Assembly (NCBI GenBank): GCA_902780135.1
Contig: CACZEK010000006.1
Span: forward strand, 1-64,000
DNA length: 64,000 nt
Direction: 5' to 3'
From: an uncultured bacterium
GTDB taxonomy: Bacteria > Verrucomicrobiota > Lentisphaeria > Victivallales > UBA1829
The translations under genes were made by a program, and so were the position numbers. Every line of letters begins with the position of its first letter. Position 1 is the first letter of the stretch. The notes below the pieces were generated by a model, which saw only the letters and a list, made by a program, of their open reading frames with translations, had not been told where the DNA came from and did not search any database. This document shows positions 7,468-16,872 of this stretch, in pieces.

Positions 7468-10400
7468 TTTCCTTTCTTGGCCGAGGCGGAGCCGGCTTTG
7501 CGCGGCTTCCTCTTCTCCGGGGCATCCGCGGCCTGCGCGGCGGGCGACACTTTGACCCGGAGTTTCAGCGGTTTCGCGGGGCGGAAATCCTTCTTTTTCG
7601 GCGCGGCGGCCTTCCGGGGCGCTTTTTTGCGGACCGGCGCCGCGGAAGTTTTTTCCTCCTCCGCGGGGAATACGAGCGAGATCACCGGCCCCTCGACAGC
7701 CTCCTTCGAGGTCGCGATCTTCACGTCCAGATGAAGCTTTTCCGGGACTTTGAACGACTTGGGCGGGGCGGGTTTCCGCGCTTCCGGCATCGTATGCGGT
7801 TCCGGCGCTTTGAGCGGGAGCTGCCCGACCGTGAACGAAGTGTTGAACTTTCCGTAATTCACGATCAGCGTCGGCTTCCTGAATTCGAACTGCGCCGCGG
7901 CGCGATGCTCCGGTTCCGGCTTCTTTTCCGCGGATTCCGCAGGCTTGTCCGCCGGTTTCGTTTCGGGCGGAGCGGTCGACGGTTCCGGCTTCTTTTCAGG
8001 GGCAGGCTTCGCGGGAGCGGCGGGTTCCGGCTTCTTCTCCGCGGCGGGAGCGGGCGGCGGTTCCGGCTTCTTCGTCCCGGATTCCGCAGGCTCGGCGGCG
8101 GGCTTTTCCTCAGCGGGCTTTTCCTCAGCGGGCTTTGCCGCTTCGGGTGTCTTCCCGTCCGCAGTCGCCGCCCCGGTTTTTCCGGCGGCGGGCGCGGCGT
8201 CCTTGCGTTCCGGCGTCTTCTCCTCGGGTTCGACCTGCTGGAAAAGATAGTCGTCGTAAACGTAGAACTCGTCCTTCGTCCGGTCTCCGCGCTTCGGCAC
8301 AAACGGCTTGACGTTCTTCGGCATCGCGATCTTCAGCACCTCGTCGATGGAGCGGACGAAGTGGAACGCGATTTTGCTGCGGACCTCCGGCGGGACATCC
8401 GCCAGGTCCTTCTCGTTGTCGGCGGGCATCACGACGTCGCGGATCCCGGCGCGGAGCGCGGCGATCACCTTCTCGCGGACGCCGCCGATGGGCGTGACTT
8501 TCCCGCTGAGCGTGATCTCGCCGGTCATGGAGAGGCGGGGCCGCACGGGCCTGTCCGTGAGGAGCGACACGATGGCGGTGGCGAGCGTGATGCCGGCGGA
8601 CGGACCGTCCTTCGGCGTGGCGCCGTCCGGCACATGAATATGGAAATCGTTCTCCCTGAAAATCTTCTGGTCGATGCCGAGCTCTTTGGCGTGTCCGCGG
8701 ACGTAGCTGAACGCCGCGAGCGCGCTTTCCTTCATGACGTCGCCGAGCGAGCCGGTGAGCTTCAAATCGCCCTTGCCGGGCATTTTGGCGGCCTCGACCT
8801 CCAGGGTGGTGCCGCCGCAGCTGGTCCACGCCATGCCGGTCACGATGCCGACGCGCGGCAGGTTCTCGCTCTCGTCGCTGGTGTATTTGCGCGGGCCGAG
8901 GAGTTCGCGGACGAGCTTGTCGTCCACGACGACCGGCTTTGCGGGCGGCTGGCCGCCGTTCCGCTCCACGAACCTGCGGACGAGCTTGCGGCAGACCGAG
9001 GCGATCGTGCGTTCCAGGCTGCGGACGCCCGCCTCCATGGTGTAGTGCTCGATGATCTCGAACGCGGCGCTGTGCTTGAAGCGCACGTACGAGTTGTTGA
9101 GTCCGTTTTCGACCATCTGGCGCGGGATCAGGTAGCGCTTCGCGATCTGCTCCTTTTCGAGCGCGGTATAGCCGGGCAGACGGATGATCTCCATGCGGTC
9201 GAGCAGCGGACGCGGGATGGTTTCCAGCATGTTCGCGGTCGCGATGAACATCACCTTGCTGAGGTCGTAGTCCACCTCGAGATAATGGTCGTTGAACGCC
9301 TTGTTCTGCTCCGGGTCGAGCACTTCGAGCAGCGCGGACGCCGGATCGCCCTTGTAGTCGCTGCCGAGCTTGTCGAGCTCGTCCAGCATGAACACCGGGT
9401 TGACCGTCCCGGCGCGCTTCATGCCCTGGATGATGCGTCCGGGGAGCGCGCCGATGTAGGTGCGGCGGTGTCCGCGTATTTCCGCCTCGTCGCGGATGCC
9501 GCCGAGCGACATGCGGACGAACTTGCGGTTGAGCGAGACGGCGATGGAGCGTCCGAGCGAGGTCTTGCCGACGCCGGGCGGCCCGATGAAGCAGATGATC
9601 GGGGACTTGTGGTTTTTCTTGAGCTGGTGGACGGCGAGGAATTCGAGGATGCGCTCCTTCACGTCCTTGAGCCCGTAGTGGTCGGCGTCGAGCACGGACG
9701 CGGCGACCTGCACGTTGGCGCGCTCCTCCGAGGCTTCCGTCCACGGGAGGCTGAGCAGCCAGTCGATGTAGGTGTAGGAGATGTTGTACTCCGGCGAGGA
9801 CGGCGGCACCATGTTGAGGCGTTCGATCTCCTTCATCACGACCTTATGGGGAGCCTCGGGCAGATGCGCCTTCTCGACCCGTTCCGTGATCGCGACGACG
9901 TCCGGGTTGCGGTTGTCCTCCCCGAGCTCCTCGCGGATCTGCTTGAGCTGTTCGCGCAGGAAGAACTCGCGCTGCTGCTTCGACATGGCGTCGTGGACCT
10001 GGCTCTGGATCTCGGATCCGAGGCGCAGGACCTCCAGTTCGCGGTTGAGCAGGATCGTCAGGAAATGCAGACGGTCCTGGAGCTTCAGCGTCGCCAGCAG
10101 GACAACCTTCTCGGCGAAGGAGATGTTGAGCGTGTCGGCGATCACGTCCGTGATGCGCGCATTGTCGGTCATGTTGAGGACCGCGATCTTCAGCTCCTCC
10201 GGGAAATTCGGCGCGAACGAGATCACTTCCTGGAACTGCTTGGTCGCGTTGCGGACCATCGCCGCCGTCTCCAGAGACGCGTCCGGCGCGTCCGGGAACC
10301 GGTGCACCTTCATGACCATGTACGGCTTGCCCGGCACCAGCCCCATGAACCGGCAGCGCGAAATGCCGCGCACCAGCACGCGCACCGTGCCGTCCGGGAA

Positions 10401-10811
10401 CTTCAGCGTCTTCACGATGCGGGCGAGCGCGCCGACGGAGGAGATCCGGCGGCTGTTGAGCAGGAACGAACTCGCATTCGGGTCGAACGCCCTGCCCTTG
10501 ATCAGGCCGCGCATGGATTCGTCGTCCGGCACCTCCGGGAACAGCGCGATCATGCGGTCGCCGGACGACGCCGCGTCCATCAGCGCGATCATGCCCGGAT
10601 CGTTCAGCACGAGCGGCGTCAGAGCATACGGGAAAACGACGATGCCGTTCAGGATGAGCGCCGGAGCCTCAAGGATGCTGTCTTCCGATGAATCGTTTCC
10701 GGACGAGCCGTCTTTCTTCTCGCCCGAGATGGTTATATTGACCGGCGCGAAGGACCCCGGGTTCTTCACGTCGTGAAATTCCATATTCTGATCGTCTTTG
10801 TCGTCTTTCAT
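7464..10811 (-). CDS. lon: ATP-dependent Lon protease with long C-terminal extension
   Basis: A 1,115-residue cytosolic AAA+ serine protease. The order is N-terminal LON substrate domain (about 45-240), coiled coil, AAA+ module with Walker A GPPGVGKT near 410 and Walker [12 protein letters not shown], and the protease domain with the catalytic serine in DGPSAG (S738). Conserved Lon sequence ends near residue 840. A further 270 or so residues are Pro/Ala/Lys/Glu-rich ([17 protein letters not shown] repeats) with basic [13 protein letters not shown] and KRKPRK patches. Ordinary bacterial Lon is about 780-820 residues. The open frame extends to 11006, but the ATG at 10811 has a good AGGAAGGGA Shine-Dalgarno and lies downstream of a plausible promoter. 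It is the first gene of a five-gene overlapping operon ending with hpt. Confidence 0.96.
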   Translation of the reverse strand: MKDDKDDQNMEFHDVKNPGSFAPVNITISGEKKDGSSGNDSSEDSILEAPALILNGIVVFPYALTPLVLNDPGMIALMDAASSGDRMIALFPEVPDDESMRGLIKGRAFDPNASSFLLNSRRISSVGALARIVKTLKFPDGTVRVLVRGISRCRFMGLVPGKPYMVMKVHRFPDAPDASLETAAMVRNATKQFQEVISFAPNFPEELKIAVLNMTDNARITDVIADTLNISFAEKVVLLATLKLQDRLHFLTILLNRELEVLRLGSEIQSQVHDAMSKQQREFFLREQLKQIREELGEDNRNPDVVAITERVEKAHLPEAPHKVVMKEIERLNMVPPSSPEYNISYTYIDWLLSLPWTEASEERANVQVAASVLDADHYGLKDVKERILEFLAVHQLKKNHKSPIICFIGPPGVGKTSLGRSIAVSLNRKFVRMSLGGIRDEAEIRGHRRTYIGALPGRIIQGMKRAGTVNPVFMLDELDKLGSDYKGDPASALLEVLDPEQNKAFNDHYLEVDYDLSKVMFIATANMLETIPRPLLDRMEIIRLPGYTALEKEQIAKRYLIPRQMVENGLNNSYVRFKHSAAFEIIEHYTMEAGVRSLERTIASVCRKLVRRFVERNGGQPPAKPVVVDDKLVRELLGPRKYTSDESENLPRVGIVTGMAWTSCGGTTLEVEAAKMPGKGDLKLTGSLGDVMKESALAAFSYVRGHAKELGIDQKIFRENDFHIHVPDGATPKDGPSAGITLATAIVSLLTDRPVRPRLSMTGEITLSGKVTPIGGVREKVIAALRAGIRDVVMPADNEKDLADVPPEVRSKIAFHFVRSIDEVLKIAMPKNVKPFVPKRGDRTKDEFYVYDDYLFQQVEPEEKTPERKDAAPAAGKTGAATADGKTPEAAKPAEEKPAEEKPAAEPAESGTKKPEPPPAPAAEKKPEPAAPAKPAPEKKPEPSTAPPETKPADKPAESAEKKPEPEHRAAAQFEFRKPTLIVNYGKFNTSFTVGQLPLKAPEPHTMPEARKPAPPKSFKVPEKLHLDVKIATSKEAVEGPVISLVFPAEEEKTSAAPVRKKAPRKAAAPKKKDFRPAKPLKLRVKVSPAAQAADAPEKRKPRKAGSASAKKGK

Positions 10812-10853
10812 GGGTTCCCTTCCTGGCGGCGCTTTGATGCCCCGCCAATACAT

Positions 10854-10882
10854 AATGTAACGCGTCAACGCGCGTTTCGCAA
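10854..10882 (-). promoter_or_regulatory. Putative lon promoter with overlapping inverted repeat
   Basis: Minus strand TTGCGA, 17-bp spacer, TACATT. The spacer contains the inverted repeat AACGCG-N6-CGCGTT (10859-10876), a possible operator. No CIRCE-type element is seen. Confidence 0.45.
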
Positions 10883-10985
10883 GTGAAAAAAGCGTTTTTG
10901 TGCCCGGTTTCGCTTTTTTTTCGGAAAAGGCGCGCCCGGGTCCGGCGCGAGGAAAAGAAAAAGAAGCGCCGCGCCGGTTGAAACC

Positions 10986-11013
10986 TTGAAAAAACGGATT
11001 CCGCATGTACAGT
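10986..11013 (+). promoter_or_regulatory. Possible promoter of the O-antigen-ligase-like gene
   Basis: TTGAAA, 16-bp spacer, TACAGT, about 50 bp before the preferred ATG. The -10 match is weak. It lies in the 251-bp divergent region between lon and this gene. Confidence 0.35.
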
Positions 11014-11062
11014 ATTTAGATTGCCATTTTTCAGCGAAAACGAACCCGGAGCCCGATCCGCC

Positions 11063-13000
11063 ATGCCGAACGAGGAGTCAACATCTCGCAGCGCCGTCAC
11101 CGCCGCAGCGTTTCTTTTCCTGGCCGCCCTGCTGGTCTGCCCGGGGATGCTCCTCTGCGTGCCGACATGGTCGGTCCGGTTCTTCGAAACGGGTACGGTC
11201 GTCCTCGTTTCGGCGGGCGCGGCCCTGCTTTTCCCCCGGCGGGTCCTGTCCGTGTACGACCATCTCCCGCGCGGCCTGCTTATCGCCGGCGGCGTCCTGC
11301 TCGGCATCGGCGTATGGCACGGGGTCCGTCACGCGGGACAGTACAGCGCGGCGGAAACCGGCGAACTCTTCCTCACGGTCGCGGTCCCGTTTGCCGTGTG
11401 CGTGTTCGCCCGCGAGCTCAAACGCCTGCTGCCGTGGTATCTGACGCTCTTCTGGCTGATCGACGTCGCGCTCGGATTCGTCCAGTATTACGGGCTGCAC
11501 TGGTTCCTCTTCGGACTGCCGGGAAACATCAACTGGAACGCCTCCCTGCTCGCCGTCACCGCGCCGTTCGCGATCCTGACCGCCTGGAAATGGACTCCCT
11601 CCGAGGGGAACCGGTCCGTGAACTCCTGCTGGCGCACCGGGTCTCTCCTCCTCGTCGCGGGCATATCGCTCTGGCAGATCGCGCTGACGGAATCGCGCGG
11701 CGCGGCACTGGGGATCGCGGCCGCCGGGGCGCTGTGGGCGTTCCTGAAGCTGGGACACCGCAGCCGCCGCCTGGCTCTGTTTGCCGTTCTGGCGCTGGCG
11801 ATCGTCGGGTCGGTCTGGTTCGCATTTTTCACCTCGCACGACCGCATCCTGGAGAACCTTTCGCGGGACGAACGCGTTTTTCTGGCGCAGACGACCGTGA
11901 ACATGGTCGCGGAAAGCCCGAAACTCGGATTCGGCGCGCCGTCGTTCGAACAGGAGTATCTGCGCTTCCGCCGCCCGGAATTCTTTTCCATGCGGCATTC
12001 CTCCGTGCGGATCGACCATCCGCACAACCACCCGCTGTACATCGCCGCTTCGTTCGGCATCCTCGGGCTGTTCTGCTGGCTGTATCTTGTGCTGGAACCC
12101 ATGTTTTTCGCCGCGAAACGCTTTGACGCGCCGGATTCCGGAGACAGGGCCGACGGGCTCAATCCCGGCGGCGAAACGCAGCTTTCCCTGCTCTGCCTCG
12201 CCGGACTGCTGGTCCATTCCCAGTTCGACCTCGTCCTCTTCCGCTGGCCGACCAATCTCCTCGCCATGGTCTTCCTCGGCATCCTCATCCACGAACGCGA
12301 AGGCACGCCCGCTCCGTTCTGGCGTCCGCCCGCGTTCCTGCGCCGCTTCCGCTGGGAGTTTCTGAAGAGGTTTGAACAAAGCCGCCCGCCCGAGCAGCGG
12401 ACGCGCCGCCTGGTCCGCCCCGCGCTCTTCGCGTTCGGTCTCGTCCTGCTCGGGACAGGCCTCTTCGCCGCGTTCGGCAACCTGGCGGCGGAATCGCTCG
12501 CCTGGCATGCGGACGACCTCGCGCTGGAGGGACGGCACGCCGACGCCGCAAAGCTCTACCTCATGGCGGCGTCCATGCCGGGGGCGAGGCTGGAACTCAG
12601 ATCCCGCGCGCTCAAACACGCCTCGGTTCACGACACGGCGCACGCCGCGCGCTACTATGCCATGTTCGCCGCGAGCAGCACGCCCGACTTCGGCTACGTC
12701 AACGACTATTTCGCACGGGCATGCGTGATCGGCGGACACCCCGCGGACGCCGTTCCCTTCCTCAAACGCGCCATGGCGCTCCGCCCGCGGTCCGTTCTGC
12801 CGCTCCTCATGCTGGAGGACGTCTACGGTCGCATGGGAAGCCGGGGCGCGGCAGAGGCCGTGCGGGAACGTCTCGGGCAGCTCATGGCATACCGGAACCT
12901 TGAACAGGAAGACCTCGAAACCATTTTCAACGACCAGGACCTGGACCTGCACACATGGTTCAAACGCGATCCGGTCCTCATGAAGGAAAATAACCTATGA
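11063..13000 (+). CDS. O-antigen-ligase-like (Wzy_C) membrane protein with C-terminal TPR region
   Basis: A 645-residue polytopic inner-membrane protein with about ten or more hydrophobic segments across roughly residues 10-430, followed by a soluble helical region with TPR-like repeats (residues 470-620). The periplasmic loop with ESRGAALG and then LGFGAPSFEQEYLRFR ... DHPHNHPLYIAASFGILGL matches the O-antigen ligase/polymerase family, where the HN motif precedes a membrane helix. The role would be joining or polymerising lipid-linked glycan at the periplasmic face. The frame is open from a TTG at 11021, but ATG 11063 gives the more sensible N-terminus. The 3' end overlaps murD by 4 bp. WaaL-type ligase versus Wzy polymerase cannot be separated here. 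Confidence 0.72.
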   Translation: MPNEESTSRSAVTAAAFLFLAALLVCPGMLLCVPTWSVRFFETGTVVLVSAGAALLFPRRVLSVYDHLPRGLLIAGGVLLGIGVWHGVRHAGQYSAAETGELFLTVAVPFAVCVFARELKRLLPWYLTLFWLIDVALGFVQYYGLHWFLFGLPGNINWNASLLAVTAPFAILTAWKWTPSEGNRSVNSCWRTGSLLLVAGISLWQIALTESRGAALGIAAAGALWAFLKLGHRSRRLALFAVLALAIVGSVWFAFFTSHDRILENLSRDERVFLAQTTVNMVAESPKLGFGAPSFEQEYLRFRRPEFFSMRHSSVRIDHPHNHPLYIAASFGILGLFCWLYLVLEPMFFAAKRFDAPDSGDRADGLNPGGETQLSLLCLAGLLVHSQFDLVLFRWPTNLLAMVFLGILIHEREGTPAPFWRPPAFLRRFRWEFLKRFEQSRPPEQRTRRLVRPALFAFGLVLLGTGLFAAFGNLAAESLAWHADDLALEGRHADAAKLYLMAASMPGARLELRSRALKHASVHDTAHAARYYAMFAASSTPDFGYVNDYFARACVIGGHPADAVPFLKRAMALRPRSVLPLLMLEDVYGRMGSRGAAEAVRERLGQLMAYRNLEQEDLETIFNDQDLDLHTWFKRDPVLMKENNL

Positions 13001-14391
13001 CCAGTGAATTCAGCGGCATGACGCTCATCGCCGGTTGCGGCGTCAGCGGACGCGCCGCCGCCAGGCTCGCCGCCCGCCTCGGCATCCCCTTCGCCCTGCT
13101 CGACGAACAGGACAACGATTCCCTCCGCGCATTCGCCGCGTCCCTCCCGAAACGCCCCGAAGCCGTTTATTTCGGATTTCGCGCGCAGGACGGACTGCCC
13201 CGGTTCGAACGCACCGTCCTGAGCCCCGGATTCCGCGCCGGAAATCCCGTGCGGACGAAACTCGCCGAAGCCTCCGGCAGGCTCGTGAGCGAACTCGAAT
13301 TCGCGCTCGGTTCCTGCGGAAAGCCGTTCGTCGGCATCACCGGGACCAACGGCAAGACGACCACGACCGAGCTGACCGCCGAGCTCTTCCGCGCCGCCGG
13401 AGTCCGGGCGTGCGCCTGCGGCAACAACGGCTACGCCATGAGCGACGCCGCGATCGACTGCCTCGACGGCAAGCTCGACCTCCCCGTCGTCGAGATCAGC
13501 TCGTTCCAGCTCGAGATCATGCCCGTGCCGCATCCCGCCGCCGCCGCGGTCCTGAACCTGGCGTCCGACCACATCGACCGCCACGGCAGCATGGAGGCAT
13601 ACGCCGCCGCGAAGTTCAAGCTGCTCGGCGACCCCGCCGCAGTCTGCGTGGTGAACTCGCTCGTCCGCGACCGCTTCAAACCCGCCGCACCCGAGCAGAA
13701 ACTCTACACGTTCTCGGCGGACCTGCCCGCCGACTTCACGGTCCGCGACGGCGCCCTCTCGTTCCGCGGACGCGCCGTTATCCCCGCTGAAAAGCTCGCG
13801 CTGAAGGGCGTCCACAATCTGGAAAACGCGCTCGCCGCGCTCGCGCTTCTCGCTTCGGTCCGGGGCGAGGACGCCATATTCGATCCCGCCGTGGCCGATG
13901 CGCTTGCGAAATTCGAGTCCGGCCCGCACAGGCTGGAACGTTTCCTGACCGCGGACGGCGTACAGTACATCAACGACTCGAAGGCGACCAATCCGCACGC
14001 CGTGAACGCCGCGCTCGCCGCCGTCGGGGGCGACCGCAACGTGGTCATCCTGCTCGGCGGCCTGGACAAGGCGATGGACTTCGAGGAGCTTGCGCCGAGC
14101 CTGAAACACCTGAAGCGCGCCGTCGTCTTCGGTTCGTGCGGACAAAAGATCGCCGCATATCTCGAAAGGAGCGCCGTGCCGTTCTCCATGTGCGAAACCT
14201 TCCCGGAAGCCGTCGAAACGGCGGTCGCGTGCGCCGCGCCCGGCGACGTCGTCCTGCTCTCCCCCGCCACCGCCAGCATGGACATGTTCCGCGATTACAA
14301 AGACCGCGGCGACCAGTTCAAAACTTTATGCCGGAAATTTGCGGCGCAGGGGGACGCCCCCATGGAACAAACCGCGAAAAGACGTGTCTAA
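12997..14391 (+). CDS. murD: UDP-N-acetylmuramoylalanine--D-glutamate ligase
   Basis: A 464-residue cytosolic Mur ligase that adds D-Glu to UDP-MurNAc-L-Ala using ATP in peptidoglycan precursor synthesis. The ATP loop GITGTNGKTTTTEL is at about 110-123. The central-domain EISSFQLE and ASDHIDRHGSMEAYAAAK segments, the HNLENALAALA segment and C-terminal YINDSKATNPHAV are all MurD hallmarks. Length is normal. The start overlaps the stop of the ligase-like gene by 4 bp, so the two are coupled. No other mur genes are adjacent, so this murD lies outside a dcw cluster. The 158 bp after it is GC-rich with no gene visible. Confidence 0.96.
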   Translation: MTSEFSGMTLIAGCGVSGRAAARLAARLGIPFALLDEQDNDSLRAFAASLPKRPEAVYFGFRAQDGLPRFERTVLSPGFRAGNPVRTKLAEASGRLVSELEFALGSCGKPFVGITGTNGKTTTTELTAELFRAAGVRACACGNNGYAMSDAAIDCLDGKLDLPVVEISSFQLEIMPVPHPAAAAVLNLASDHIDRHGSMEAYAAAKFKLLGDPAAVCVVNSLVRDRFKPAAPEQKLYTFSADLPADFTVRDGALSFRGRAVIPAEKLALKGVHNLENALAALALLASVRGEDAIFDPAVADALAKFESGPHRLERFLTADGVQYINDSKATNPHAVNAALAAVGGDRNVVILLGGLDKAMDFEELAPSLKHLKRAVVFGSCGQKIAAYLERSAVPFSMCETFPEAVETAVACAAPGDVVLLSPATASMDMFRDYKDRGDQFKTLCRKFAAQGDAPMEQTAKRRV

Positions 14392-14549
14392 AGGGGGTGA
14401 TGCCGGACCGTTCCCCGGCCGCCGGACGGCTCCGTTTCCCCCCGGGAGACGGGCGTTTGTCCCGCGGCCCCGCCGGAGCGACCGGGCATCGCATCCTCTG
14501 AAACACAATCAACGGAGCGGCCGGGTCCGCCCGAAGGAAGCGCAACGAC

Positions 14550-16868
14550 ATGTCATTTCTCAGCAGCAACATATTATGGAACTTACTGTGGATCATCCCG
14601 TTGATCCTGGTCCTCGCCATCGCGGGCGGCGTCCGCCGGAACAGGCTTCTGCTTAAAATGTTCGGCACGAACGAACGCGCCGACCGTTTCTCCAACGCTT
14701 CGCCCGGCAAGCGCGTTTTCCGCATCATCCTCCTCTCGCTCGTCGTGCTGCTCCTCGCCGTCGCCGCCGCGCGTCCGTCCTGGGGCAAACAGGTCATGCA
14801 GGACACCTCCACCGGGCGCGACCTGCTCGTGCTGTTCGACGTCTCGCGGAGCATGCTCTCCGACGACGTGAAGCCGAGCCGCATGGACCACGCGAAATGG
14901 CTCGTGCGCGAAATCGTAAAGAAGAATCCCGGCGACCGCTTCGGACTCATCGCGTTCGCGGGCGAATCGTTCCTGATCTGCCCGCTGACCGTGGACCGGG
15001 CGAGCTTCATCCAGCTCGTGGACGACCTCGACACCGACACGATCCCGGTCGGCGGCACCAACGTCCAGCTCGCGCTTGAGAACGCAGTCAAGGCGTTCGA
15101 GGGCGCGCAGGGCACGCACAAGGCGGTCATCCTCGTGACGGACGGCGACGAACTCACCGGGCGCGGCGCATCCGTCGTCGGCGACCTCGCGAAGGCGCAG
15201 ATCCCGATCTTCGCCGTCGGCGTCGGCGACCCCTCGAACCCCGCGATCATCCGCGTGAAGGACGAGGACGGCAAGCTCCGCATCCTCACGGACCGCGAAG
15301 GCAATCCGGTCAAAAGCCCGCTCAACGAGCCCCAGCTGACCGAACTCGCGCGCCGCACGGGCGGCATCTACGTCCGCTCCACAGCCGCATACAGCGGCGT
15401 CGACGAACTCGAAACGCGCATCAGAATGCTCGACCGCAAGGAGAGCGAAAACGCCGTATCGACGTTCCGCCCCATCGAACGCCCCGCCTACCCGCTCGCC
15501 GCCGCGATCGTGCTCCTCGCGATCTTCTTCTGCGTCTCCGAAACGCGCCCGCGTTCCGTTCAGACCGTCCTCGCGCTCGCCGCGCTCCTGCTCTGCGCCG
15601 CTCCGGCGGAAACCCGCGCGCAGGCAACTGCCGCCCCCGCTCAAATCCGGCAGACGCAGGCCGCCGCGCCCGCGAACAACAGCGGGACCGCCCCGGAAGA
15701 AACGCCCGCGCCGGAACCCGTCAGGTCGGCAGCCGAGCTCTACAACACCGGGTTGGAACAGCAACAGGTCGAACACGACGACGAAAAGGCGCGCACGTTC
15801 TACGAACGCGCCATCGCCGCCTCCGAAAAGGAGCCGCTCGTGCGCGCCTCGTCGTACCAGAACATCGGCGTGATCGCCCACCTCGACGCCCGTTCGAGCC
15901 TTCAGGGCGCCGCGGAAAAACTTCAGGCGCAGGACCTCAATTCCGCGGAAAAGACCGTCGAGGAATCCCTGGTCAAGCTGAACCGGGCCGAGGAGCTTTA
16001 CCGCGAAAGCATGCGTTCCGCCGCGGGCGACGCGTCCGTCATCCGCAACCAGCAGATCCTCCTCGCCGACCGCAAGCAGGCGGAGGAGATGAAAAAGCAG
16101 ATCGAAGAGCTGAAAAAGCTCATGGAACAGGCGCGTCAGCAGACCCGGCAGGCGCACGACCAACAGCAGCAGGAAAACCAGCAGAACGACCGGCAGGACC
16201 AGCAGGACCAGCAGCAACAGCAGGACCAGCAGTCCGAAGGTCAGGATCAGCAGGACCAGCAGCAACAGCAGGACCAGCAGCAACAGCAGGACCAGCAGTC
16301 CGAAGGTCAGCAGGACCAGCAGCAACAGCAGGACCAGCAGCAACAGCAGGACCAGCAGTCCGAAGGTCAGCAGGACCAGCAGTCCGCGCAGGACAGGACC
16401 CGTCAGGCGGAGGAGACCGTTTCCGAGCTGGAACAGAAGGCTTCCGAGATGAACCAGGAACGCCAGAAGCAGGCCGCGCAGCAGGCGAAGGAAGAGCTTC
16501 GGAAAGCCCGCGAGGAACAGCGGCAGGGCAACGGCGAAAAGGCGGAGGAACACCTGAAAAACGCACTCGACACGCTGGACCAGCAGGACGACCGGAACGA
16601 CCAGGACAAGCAGGACGAACAGGACCGGCAGTCCGGCGATCAGGGCGAACAGCAGGAACAGCAAGGCGAGGAGGAACAGCAGGAACAGGCAGGACAGCAG
16701 CCGCGCCAGGCGGACGCCGGGGAAACGCCGATGGATCAGGGCGACATGGACAAACAACAGGCCGAGGCCATTCTCAATATGATGTCGAAGGACGAGCTTG
16801 ATTTCAAGGACGCCAACCAGATGCGCCGTCCGGCCCGCCTGAACAACCGTGTGGAAAAGGACTGGTAA
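14550..16868 (+). CDS. VWA-domain Bat protein (BatB-BatC type) with Gln/Asp repeats
   Basis: A 772-residue inner-membrane protein. Two N-terminal transmembrane helices precede a von Willebrand A domain (about 85-275) whose MIDAS starts LLVLFDVSRSML (D-x-S-x-S) and continues with a conserved TNVQLALE and VTDGDE. Two further hydrophobic segments (about 310-350) are followed by TPR-like repeats (about 390-500). A very Gln/Asp-rich tail follows, ending in a short conserved patch before the stop. This is the BatA/BatB plus BatC arrangement of aerotolerance operons. The next gene, a BatD homologue, starts 4 bp after the stop. MoxR and DUF58 genes, usual partners, are absent nearby. The Gln/Asp tail contains an exact 60-bp tandem repeat. 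Confidence 0.82.
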   Translation: MSFLSSNILWNLLWIIPLILVLAIAGGVRRNRLLLKMFGTNERADRFSNASPGKRVFRIILLSLVVLLLAVAAARPSWGKQVMQDTSTGRDLLVLFDVSRSMLSDDVKPSRMDHAKWLVREIVKKNPGDRFGLIAFAGESFLICPLTVDRASFIQLVDDLDTDTIPVGGTNVQLALENAVKAFEGAQGTHKAVILVTDGDELTGRGASVVGDLAKAQIPIFAVGVGDPSNPAIIRVKDEDGKLRILTDREGNPVKSPLNEPQLTELARRTGGIYVRSTAAYSGVDELETRIRMLDRKESENAVSTFRPIERPAYPLAAAIVLLAIFFCVSETRPRSVQTVLALAALLLCAAPAETRAQATAAPAQIRQTQAAAPANNSGTAPEETPAPEPVRSAAELYNTGLEQQQVEHDDEKARTFYERAIAASEKEPLVRASSYQNIGVIAHLDARSSLQGAAEKLQAQDLNSAEKTVEESLVKLNRAEELYRESMRSAAGDASVIRNQQILLADRKQAEEMKKQIEELKKLMEQARQQTRQAHDQQQQENQQNDRQDQQDQQQQQDQQSEGQDQQDQQQQQDQQQQQDQQSEGQQDQQQQQDQQQQQDQQSEGQQDQQSAQDRTRQAEETVSELEQKASEMNQERQKQAAQQAKEELRKAREEQRQGNGEKAEEHLKNALDTLDQQDDRNDQDKQDEQDRQSGDQGEQQEQQGEEEQQEQAGQQPRQADAGETPMDQGDMDKQQAEAILNMMSKDELDFKDANQMRRPARLNNRVEKDW
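16261..16380 (+). repeat. Perfect 60-bp tandem repeat in the Bat-protein gene
   Basis: Bases 16261-16320 and 16321-16380 are identical. They encode a 20-residue Gln/Asp/Ser/Glu/Gly unit, with partial units on both sides from about 16190. Confidence 0.9.
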
Positions 16869-16872
16869 CACC

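Noticed and set aside
7731..10691. A 986-codon plus-strand frame opposite lon
   Set aside because: Arg/Asp/Glu/His-rich translation without any motif, fully antisense to lon; a codon-bias artefact.
10859..10876. CIRCE/HrcA operator before lon
   Set aside because: The inverted repeat AACGCG-N6-CGCGTT does not match TTAGCACTC-N9-GAGTGCTAA.
14392..14549. Structured RNA in the GC-rich gap after murD
   Set aside because: Several GC hairpins can be drawn but none has a T-tract or resembles a known riboswitch; random folding is likely at this GC content.
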